From Ahaetulla prasina (Eukaryota > Chordata > Lepidosauria > Squamata > Colubridae), in the NCBI RefSeq assembly GCF_028640845.1, contig NC_080541.1, forward strand, positions 140,767,464-140,831,463: a DNA stretch of 64,000 bases. The letters run 5' to 3'. The notes below the pieces were generated by a model. The model saw only the letters and a program-made list of their open reading frames with translations, made no database searches and was not told the DNA's origin. The translations under genes were made by a program, and so were the position numbers. Shown here piece by piece: positions 55,824 to 64,000 of the stretch (the stretch's first letter is position 1; every line of letters begins with the position of its first letter).

Positions 55824-56741
55824 ATAATCCAGCTTTAGACCATCTTGGCCATACAGATGGCTCTGAGAAATCACAAGGAGTAGCAGTAAGACCTATTTTC
55901 TGGTTTAACTTTCCCAAATGATATGCACTCCAAATGTACTGGGCCTGTGGGCTGACCAAATAATTCCCCAGTCAGCATGGACCTTGGTGACCAGTTTTAA
56001 ACAAAATGTTTCCTATCCTTGATACGGAAAGGATTTCAACCATAGAAAAGCACTTAGTTTCTCTGCTTGTAAGATGTCATAACTCAAACTAAAGTTTGCC
56101 TCTCAGCAAGATAAACTAGGCCAGTGATTCAAAAGTGCCTTAAAATGAGAAAATTAGCTTTGGAATCATAAATGACCTTCTACTGTGCTACCCTTTTTGC
56201 ATTCACGTTGTTATTGTTTTGGGGATTGTCGGCATGAGTCTTTTTTCTGCTCCAGGCACTGTATTCTCTGTACTCTGGAGAGCCAAAATAAAATGCAAAC
56301 TCAGAGCTGGCTTGGACCTTAAAGATCAAGGTCAAGAACAATAACAAGTTAGATTAAATTCCTAATACACATTCGCTGTTGTCATTTCAGCACATTTTTG
56401 ATGAGGCTGTGAAACTCTCTCTCCTATGAATGTCATTTCTGCTTGTTATCTAGCGGCTTGCCTGCCTCTATTTGCAGCACATCAGATTCAGAGGTTAACA
56501 CAATCCAAAATGAAACCATCTTCATTTTAAAGAAAAGGCATTGTTCTTGCCTCACCTGATAGTTTTCAGGCATTGAAAGGAGATACCCAGAGGAATCAAA
56601 ATTAATTTCATTTGATCAAATCTTGTTATCCACCTGCTTTTTCTTTTCTTTTTTTCAGTTGTAATGTTTCTACTAATATGAGGAATCTGGTGGTTATCTA
56701 AAAATGCTGGAGATCGTTTCAGGTTTTTAGGAAATTAGTAA
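55824..56741. other. unassigned sequence
   Basis: Nothing recognised. Confidence 0.35.
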
Positions 56742-57093
56742 AGGTAAAGGTAAATGTTCCCCTTGCACATATGTGCTAGTTGTTCCTGACTCTAAGGGGC
56801 AATGCTAATCTCCATTTCAAAGCCGAAGAGCCAGCGCTGTCCAAAGATGTCTCCACGGTCATGTGGCCGGCATGACTAAATGCCAAAGGCACACAGAACA
56901 CTGTTACCTTCCCGCCAAAGGTGGTCCCTATTTTTCTACTTGCATTTTTACATGCTTTTGAACTGCTAGGGTGCCAGAAGCTGGGACAAGTAACGGGAGC
57001 TCACCCCCATTACGCAGCACTAGGGATTCAAACCGCTGAACTGCCGACCTTTCAATCAACAAGCTCAGCATCTTAGCGACTGAGCCACAGCTC
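56742..57093 (-). mobile_element. long tRNA-derived SINE (second family)
   Basis: About 350 bp, minus strand. The tRNA-like head has A box TGGCTCAGTCGCTAAGATGC and B box GGTTTGAATCCC. A long body contains CCGTTAC-type, GGCCACATGACCGTGGAGAC and GGCTCTTCGGCTTTGAAATG blocks. The 3' end reads AACATTTACCTTTACCTT. The body is unrelated to the Sauria SINEs here. Confidence 0.75.
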
Positions 57094-57152
57094 AGTGAAT
57101 TAGTAATCAGTGAATTAGTGAATCAGTGAATTAGTAATCAGTGAATTAGTAG
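57094..57152 (+). repeat. minisatellite of about 15 bp
   Basis: About four tandem AATCAGTGAATTAGT-like units with 8-bp sub-repeats (AGTGAATT) immediately beside the SINE head. Confidence 0.75.
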
Positions 57153-57182
57153 GATTCTACTAATGACTCATTTGCTCTCCAC

Positions 57183-57256
57183 AGCAAATTTTCCTTTCCT
57201 CCTCCCCCTCCTCCCGCTCCCCCTCCACTCCTCTTCCTCCCACTTCCTTCTCCTTA
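57183..57256. repeat. CT-rich polypyrimidine tract
   Basis: About 70 bp almost entirely C and T (CTCCTCCCCCTCCTCCCG and similar). Confidence 0.85.
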
Positions 57257-58794
57257 TATCAAAAACAAATAGGCCACTGCCATATTCCCATTCTCAGATA
57301 TATTATATTCACTCCCAAATTTAAACCCGAAACAAGAAAGCCATATTATGTGTGAACTCGCCACTAAACTAATTTTGGTGCTCAAACCTCTGGTACGTGC
57401 AGAAGTACAAAAGAAATTGCCTGATTGGCTGCTGCCTGGGCAAAAGCTGAAAATATCCCCACTTGCATAAAAGTGAGATTGATGGCTTGCCACAATGCCT
57501 CTAAAACTGATACACAGATTGTTGAATCTGTCTATGAGCAGTCATGGGACACAAAGGTCATATGTCATAGCATCTTTTCTGCTGTCTTTAAAATGCATTG
57601 GACTACAATACTCAGAAACTTGTAAATGAGAGCATTTGTTCCACCCCATTAGCTTGGCAGTATATCTCTCCAGTTGCTTGGATTCACTTCTAGTATGCAA
57701 AGCCAAACCTAAGAAAATTCTGATCTTTCAACTCTCTTTTGACTAGTTTGAATGAACTAGAACGAACTTTACAGGTTCATGCAAACTAGTTACAAACGGT
57801 TTCTATAAAAATATCTTCCAACAGGTTTTGTGTCATAAAGGGAATCAACTTTAGTGGATCATGCTAATTCGAACATATTGTCTCAGATTTTAATCAAGGT
57901 AAGTAATGAGAATAAATATAATCCTTTAAGGTTCAACCATATTCTTCATTATCTTGCTCAGAAACAGAATCACATTTGATACAGGCTTTCAAAATTCAGA
58001 TCTAATCTCTGCAAAAAATCATTAACATACAGGACCCCTGCAGGGATCAAAATCTGTTAAGTACAGATGGAGAAACAGAAGTATCCTAAAAGCCAGCATT
58101 TCCTTAACCAAACAGCAGTAGCAGCAAAAACATGTTTGTTAAAAAACTTCAGCTGAGGTATTCTTAAAACACTTCCTGTTTATAATTCCAGTAAGCATAT
58201 GGTGGTAATGTGATAGATATGTGTGTTATAGGTCAGTCTTCAATTACGTATTATAGATAGAGTGGCCTTATTTTCTTGGAAAAAAATAAACGATAAATCT
58301 TTAAAAAATGAGGCGCAAATGTTAAAATAGGACTAAATACTTCATTCATAGCTCACCTAACTTTTTGTAAATCCACATCTAAATCTTCAATTCTCCACGT
58401 TAATCTGAAAAATTTCAGTAAGGGTTAAGAAAAATAACAACTTAAAACATTTCTCTCTCCATTTCCATTTAAGCAATTTCCCCCCAATCTCTCTCTTCAA
58501 ATAATAAAAGTCCAATCCCAATTAACAATTAAATATTATGAAAAATAACCTTACAGATTAAGGCATTACGCCCAATTAAACATTGCAAAAAGTAACTATT
58601 ATTACCCAATTCCAGTCAGAAAAAAGGCATTACATGTAACCAGAGTTAGAAAACCATTATTTTATCCAGAACCATATAAATCAGGTTTATATTTTTTCCT
58701 TCTTTCTGCCAGAAATCTTTTAAGCCCCATAAATAAAGTTCTAACATTTGTTTTCTCATGCATGCAGTCTTTGATTTAAAATCACAGTTGGGCT
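57257..58794. other. unassigned AT-rich sequence
   Basis: Nothing recognised. Confidence 0.35.
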
Positions 58795-59160
58795 TGGAAT
58801 TTTGGTTGTAAATCAGGGCAATCATTAAGGGGGTCAGTATGTGACCTGACTCAATTTTACCACTGTTTTTATGGGAGTCGTAAAGCAAATCATTGTGGTC
58901 ACTGAGTGAATCCAGCATATCTAATGGGCATTTTTTGCTATTTTTTGCTGGGAAACATTAAAAAAAAATAATCACAAAACATGGTCACATGACCTTGGCC
59001 TACTGCAACGGTAGTAAAAGTGAGCAGGTTGCCAAGCACCTGAAATGCAATTACATAATGAGGACAGAAGGGCAGATATTTTATGAAGCCGTAAATCACC
59101 CTTTCCAAAGTCATCATACATTTGTTAAGCAAGCAGTCATTAAGCAAGGACTTCCTGCAG
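58795..59160. mobile_element. decayed MITE, TAGTCCTCGACTTA family
   Basis: Blocks GGTTGTAAATCAGGGC, GTGAATCCAGCAT, CATGGTCACATGACCTTGG, AGGTTGCCAAGCACCTGAA and GTTAAGCAAGC correspond to the family at 41713-42097. Termini are gone. Confidence 0.5.
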
Positions 59161-61639
59161 TCCCTTTGGCTCTTCTCCCAATAGTCTTGTCATTTTTTAT
59201 CAAAGTCCTTTTGTAGATCCAGTGAAATCGCTTCAGTGAATCCCTTACAGACCACTATTTTTTTTTTTTTTAAAAAGTCCATTTTACTCTTTTGGTTTAT
59301 TCTTTGTATATCTTTTTAAAATTTTTAAGTCAAGATTCAATTGCATTGTAAATCCAATATACCTCTCTATTTCTTGTAAGCTGTAATTTTTAAAACCACG
59401 GTCAATCTTTTTTGATTTTATTCAATGGTGTGTCAGTCCTGAAGCTGGCCTGGCCGAAGCCATCTTGGAGCTTCAGTGCTGCCACACTGGAGCTGAGGGA
59501 TTGGGGGGGAATAGAGATAGCTGGGGTTGTGTAGTCAAAATACTTTCTCTTGGGAACCAAGGACATTCTTACATTTGGCCAGAGGAAGGAGGAGTGATGT
59601 CACCAGGTCACCAGACAGTGCCTTGATTGGACCATGTGACTGATTGTTTGGGGTTGAGGAAAAAACTTTACTGTCAGTGGTGCCTCCATTCAAAACTCAA
59701 GAAAGAAAAACCCCCAACTCCATGTTTGTAGAGAAAGGTACTTTTACTGAATGCAACAAAAGCAAAGCAAAGTCTGAGGCAATAAATGCAAAAATTACAT
59801 ATTGAAAGCATCCCCAAATCCTTCTTCCCAAGGATCCAAGTTGAGTGTCCAATCCACATCACCCCAAGGTGTCATGTGGGGTGCTTCTTCAGATGGCCCC
59901 ATCTATCTGATATGGCAGACAGTTGACCTTGAAAGCTATCAACTCTCTATGCATCTGTTACAAAGAGAATTTTCCTCCCTTTACTGAGACATCTCCACCA
60001 GCTCACTTTCCCCTCTCCCAAATACCTACAATACCTCCCCCCTCCTGTTACAATGGCAGCTAAAAACAAGCAAGCATCATAGAGGCTGACATCATAGAGG
60101 CTACCTTTAACTAGGTGAAAACCGTGCGAAAACCAACTTCAGAATTGGTTTTCACCAAATTTGTGCCAATATGATATAGCCAATAAATCTATTTTTTGAG
60201 GAATTCATCTGCCTTGGAGTTTTGCTTAGTATTTGTCTATTACTTGGAACTCTGACATGGAGCTTGTTCCTCTTCAATAACAGTTTTTGATTCCAAAATT
60301 CTCAGCCTAGGAATTATGATCACAACCAAAACCATCCCAACAACAACAAAAAAATCCTACTTTTCCTACAAAAGCTCCCCACTCCCCAGAACCTATTACG
60401 TATAGAAGGAGACAGCTAGTTAGGGACTATTATGTTCAAATAATTGGAAGCCAGGAACCCTTCCTGATTAACCATGAAGGTCTCCGAGACTTACAACAGA
60501 ACCTAATCTGCTTTCTGCTATGTGTGGAAAGGAATGTAGAATGCCAATTATTATTCTTTATCTCTGACGACAGAATACTTTCAACATATTCTCTATATTA
60601 CATCTGTTTCTGGCTGGTGTTGAAATTCAAGCCAGGCTGTTCTGTTTCTTTATGGATGTATTCCAGCCTACAGATATCTCTCTGAAGCTACTTGCCATTA
60701 ATTCAGAAACGATCTTTTCAAAGATGTGCTGCTCAAAAGAATGGAAACTGGACTGGCTAGAAGGATATAGCGGAACACATCACTTGGCCTGAGAAAGCTA
60801 TTCTATGAGAAGAGATTAAAAATGTTTTAGGTACTGCACATCTAAAATGGCCTCCCAACCCTTACTCTTCTTCCAGTCTAATGTGCGAAGTCTATGCTGA
60901 GAGCTTCCTATCTATCTTCTGACATCCAGGAAAGAAAAAAGAAACTTAAATCACCTTAACTGCCGCCAACAGCACCAATGCTTTGGTCAGGGACTGAGAA
61001 AATCTCCCCTTTGAATCATTTAATCCTCTTCATTTTAGGAGAATTTTCTATCTTAGAAAAGAAAGAAAAGAACACCTCAAAAACCAGTACCGGGCTTAAT
61101 CAGAGCAATGTGGCTGGAATTGGATAGAGCGAAAAGAAACACTAAAGGAGTATAGCTTTTAAAAGAAAGTTTTCTTGAGGCTGGCGCTTGCAGCAAAGAT
61201 AACTTTTGTTTAGTTTTATTTTATTTGAGGCTATTTAGAACATGGTTGTAGGAAAACCTAGCTGTAGGGCGCTCTACTCCATTAATGAGACAGCAAGTTA
61301 AGTTAAAATCGGAACTGCCTTGGTTTGAGACAGAAGGAGGAAGAAGCAATGGAAGTCCAGATAGTATCAGCCAAACCCACAAGGTGACGTGTTACTTGGA
61401 GACAAAGAAATAGGATCAAAATACAACTTCTGTCTGCAAACTTCCTCTACGCTTATTCTTCCCTGTAGTTGGATCAGGATCAGAAAATAGTGTGTGCAAT
61501 GTCAAATTGCAAAATCCTGCATTTTTAAATATCTCTGTTAATTGACCACTCCTATTTCCACAATTATGATCCCCACTCCCCAATGCCTCTACATTTGATT
61601 GCATTGGCTAGAAATACAGGGAGTCATTCAGAACAGGAT
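59161..61639. other. unassigned sequence
   Basis: About 2.5 kb. No element recognised with confidence. 59430-60110 has a promoter-free mix of AATAAA and CT-rich blocks that could be an old LTR, but I found no paired termini. Confidence 0.3.
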
Positions 61640-61640
61640 T

Positions 61641-61746
61641 TCTCAATCTGGGCTACTTGAAGATGAGTGGACTTCAGTTCCCAGAATTCCTCAGCAGCAT
61701 GGGAATTGAAGACTATACCTCTTAAAAGTTGCCAGACTTACAACAC
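61641..61746. mobile_element. small palindromic MITE-like repeat
   Basis: GATGAGTGGACTTCAGTTCC and AATTGAAGACTATACCTC are imperfect inverted copies around CAGAATTCCTCAGCAGCATGGG. The motif set (gene-desert repeat with GACTTCAACTCCCAGAATTC) is common in reptile DNA. Termini are uncertain. Confidence 0.45.
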
Positions 61747-62639
61747 ATTGATCTAAACGGGGCCAGCTTGGGGCAAGCTAGCACTGAAACAAACAAAAGC
61801 CAACAAATGCTTTGTTAAACTAACATAATGAGTCTGTTATATAATCATCATTGGCTGATTGTTGGCAATACTTTACCCATTGCAGACTTAAAGCATTTCA
61901 TTTTTCTTTTCAATTTTCTGAAGCAAATGATAAAGGTTCAATGCATATGCACAATCCAAAGAGATTTAATTTAAGTACAAGAAAGAAAATGCTGCCTTAT
62001 GTAAGTCTTTGGACAAAACTGTGCTCCAGTGACATGTCTTCATTAACAATCAGCCGGTTGTATAATTCATTATTCTCTAACGGTAATGAGGATACAGTCC
62101 ATTTGAAAGAACAGATTTGTTATTTCAAAATCTGTATCCAAAGGGAGCATGTGAACCATCCATATGTATTTTACGTCCAAGAATTTCCAAAATGTTATCT
62201 ATTAGAGCAGACCAATTATCTTGTGCTTAAAATAATTCAAAAATCATTCTCTCTTGTCATCTGATGGCCCTAAATTAAGGGAAGGTCAGAAAACATTCAT
62301 TCAGCCTGCCACATTCCCACATTGTGTGCAGATTGTTGGGGCAATTTAGCTTGGTTTCCCCTGGGTTACACTTGCAATGTTGTCCCCAGGCACACGGGAA
62401 AGAGAAACTGTACAAAGGAGCAATGAGGGAGATGTACTAGAGATGCATATGGTAGAACGGACTGCAACTTAATAGGTGCAGTCTTGCAGAGTGTGCCTTT
62501 AAAGGCTTGCACTATTAAACTTGAATTGATAAATAAAAAGGATGCTTTCACTTTTTCCCCCCTCTAGCTTAGATCTGTATAATTTGCATCCCAGTCAATT
62601 GGAATATAATTTGCATCCCAGTCAACTGCAGTGAGTCTT
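61747..62639. other. unassigned sequence
   Basis: Nothing recognised. The 137-codon frame at 61851-62264 has no motif. Confidence 0.35.
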
Positions 62640-63185
62640 GGACCCTTTACGCATGGCAGGAGAGAAAGTTGAACACCTTTCATATGCGCTGTCTCCGACT
62701 TATTTTTGTCATCACCTGGCAGGACAAAGTTCCAAATAGCGCAGTCTTGGAACGTGCTGGAATTTCTAGCATGTATACACTATTGAAACAGTGACATCTA
62801 TGCTGGCTTGGGCATGTTGTGAGAATAGCTGATGGTCGGATTCCAAAAGATCTTCTGTATGGAGAATTAGTGCCGGGAAAGCGCCTCAGAGGGAGACCAC
62901 AGTGGCGATATAAGGATATCTGCAAGAGGATCTAAAGACTTTGGGAATGGAAACCTTGACCTCTGATCGTTCAGCTTGGAGGCTAAAGATGCAGCATGGC
63001 TTTCTCCAATTCGAAGAAGCATTTGTTCAGCAGGCTGAGGCAAAGAGGCAGTCCCGGAACCAGTGAAATCTGGGGGCTGGGCAAGGGACAGAATGTATTT
63101 GCCCTCAGTGTGGAAGGGATTGCCACTCTCGAATTGGCTTTTTTAGCCACACTAGATGCTGTTTTAGGATCTCTTTCCAGAGCAT
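62640..63185 (+). pseudogene. RTE-like LINE, pol C-terminus with zinc-finger end
   Basis: Reading across frames gives FHMRCLRLIFVITWQDKV, VLERAGISSMYTLL, LCWLGHVVRIADGRIPKDLL, YGELVPGKRLRGRPQWRYKD and ICKR. Further on comes a cysteine/histidine end ECICPQCGRDCHSRIGFFSH (63090-63149). This is the C-terminus common to an RTE-like group of LINEs. Stops near 62790 and 62932 and at least one frameshift make it inactive. The 3' UTR is split by family J and resumes at about 63687. Confidence 0.72.
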
Positions 63186-63689
63186 GACCTGAGTTTAACT
63201 CATAGGATCATCTATTACAATGTCCTTCCTCTCAAAGACTACTGCAGCTTCAATCACAACAATACACGAGCACACAACAGATTTAAGCTTAATGTTAACC
63301 ACTCCAATCTTGAGTGCAGAAAATATGACTTCAGTAACAGAGTTGTTAATGCTTGGAATACACTACCTGACTCTGTGGTCTCTTCCCAAAATCCCAAAAG
63401 CTTCAACCAAAAACTATCTACCTTTTATTATTATTTATTATTATTTATTAAATTTGTATACCGCCCTTCACCTTTGACTTCACCCCATTCCTAAGAGGTC
63501 TGTAAGGGGCGTGTATAAGAGCACAAATGTGCCTACTGTTCCTGTCCTATTGTTTTCCTTCATTATATACAATTAATATAGTTATTACATACTCATACTC
63601 ATATATATGCTTATGTGTTATATAGTTGTTTCATGCTTATGCTTATATATACTGTGTGACAAAAATAAATAAATAAAATAAATAAATAA
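63186..63689 (+). pseudogene. family J LINE, 3' end, nested in the RTE-like LINE
   Basis: Homologous to 5143-5600: SLTHRIIYYNVLPLKDYCSF, NRFKLNVNHSNLECRKYDF, WNTLPDSVVSS, then GGGGCGTGTATAAGAGCAC in the 3' UTR and a TGTGACAAAAATAAATAAAT tail. The reading frame here is open from NVNHSN to SVVSS, where the 4514 copy has a frameshift. A 45-bp L2 tail interrupts it at 63425. Confidence 0.82.
63425..63469 (-). mobile_element. 45-bp L2-like LINE tail, extremely 5'-truncated
   Basis: On the minus strand it reads AAGGGCGGTATACAAATTTA followed by ATAA/ATAATAA tail units: only the last arm of the L2 stem-loop and the tail. The host family J resumes after ACCTT(T), which is present on both sides (63420-63425 and 63470-63475). 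Confidence 0.78.
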
Positions 63690-63715
63690 TCTTTTGAGAC
63701 TGAAGGATGCCAATA
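63690..63715 (+). mobile_element. RTE-like LINE 3' UTR, resumed
   Basis: CTTTTGAGACTGAAGGATGC continues the RTE-like element after the family J insertion. This assignment rests on my memory of that family's 3' end. Confidence 0.45.
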
Positions 63716-63946
63716 GAATAGTCAATTGAATACTCTCTATGAGTCATACGCTATGATTTGCACTTGATTGATAGCTGCTTTAGTTTACGCAGATCCAGGC
63801 AGACAGGGGAAAAAAAAAATCTTCTGATTTATTATTTGGGGACTTGAGTCTCCTGTATTCTTCCAAATGTGACTAAACCCCCCAGCTTCCTTCATGATTG
63901 GACAGACTTACTAGGAGTTGTAATTCAGCGACAAAGCCTTCAGTAT
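63716..63946. other. unassigned sequence
   Basis: Nothing recognised; AT-rich. Confidence 0.35.
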
Positions 63947-64000
63947 GATCTGAGCATAGCTAATAAAATCATCTGTTACAATGTCCTACCTGTCAATGAC
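63947..64000 (+). pseudogene. family J LINE, third copy, runs off the window
   Basis: AAATCATCTGTTACAATGTC and CTACCTGTCAATGAC align with 5161-5200 and 63207-63240. It is 5'-truncated at about 63947 and continues past the right edge. Confidence 0.7.

Noticed and set aside
59430..60110. A third LTR
   Set aside because: Some LTR-like composition, but no TG...CA ends with a matching duplication could be found.

Overview
The window looks like non-genic nuclear DNA of a squamate reptile, most likely a snake. Evidence: Bov-B/RTE LINE ends, abundant L2-like LINEs with a CCGCCCT...AGGGCGG 3' stem-loop, a CR1/L3-type LINE ending in (TAGAA)n (a tail I associate with snake genomes), Sauria-type tRNA SINEs, a squamate L1, many hAT-type MITEs and long (AAT)n, (AT)n and (GA)n microsatellites. 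I see no host protein-coding gene, rRNA gene or bona fide tRNA gene. Every long reading frame I could identify belongs to a mobile element. One unrecognised 168-codon frame (25482-25988) is described but not called a gene.

Layout. 1-6 kb: hAT MITEs and an old CR1/Jockey-group LINE ('family J') split by a younger antisense LINE with an intact RT frame. 6.5-9.6 kb: two L2 fragments in opposite orientation. 9.6-20.5 kb: MITEs, SINEs, a Bov-B end, a possibly regulatory unique stretch and two solo LTRs with exact 5-bp duplications. 20.5-28.7 kb: microsatellites, a CR1 end and a decayed R2-clade LINE. 28.8-33.5 kb: a very young Gypsy LTR retrotransposon (LTRs differ at 1 of 212 positions) inside an (AAT)n array. 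34-43.4 kb: MITEs, an RTE LINE carrying an inverted-repeat element built of 14-bp tandem units, an antisense L2, a second copy of that inverted-repeat element with an exact 9-bp duplication, and a cluster of palindromes with hammerhead-like motifs. 43.7-49.65 kb: a SINE split by an apparently full-length 5.7-kb L2 whose 5' region is four GC-rich tandem monomers. 51.4-55.8 kb: a hAT MITE, then an L1 split by an L2 end that extends its reading frame, then a SINE. 56.7-64 kb: a long SINE, old MITEs, and an RTE-like LINE end split by family J, itself split by a 45-bp L2 tail.

How the parts relate. These are layers of retrotransposition into earlier elements. LINE families supply RT, SINEs carry LINE-like tails (Bov-B-like or L2-like) on the same tRNA-derived body, and hAT MITEs depend on transposases not present here. 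Most coding elements are broken. The least damaged are the (TAGAA)n-tailed LINE RT frame (2726-4513) and the Gypsy element. The most unusual structures are the L2 5' monomer array, the inverted 14-mer element, the hammerhead-like palindromes, the R2-clade fossil and the swapped SINE tails. Family names rest on motif recognition by eye; no database search was possible.
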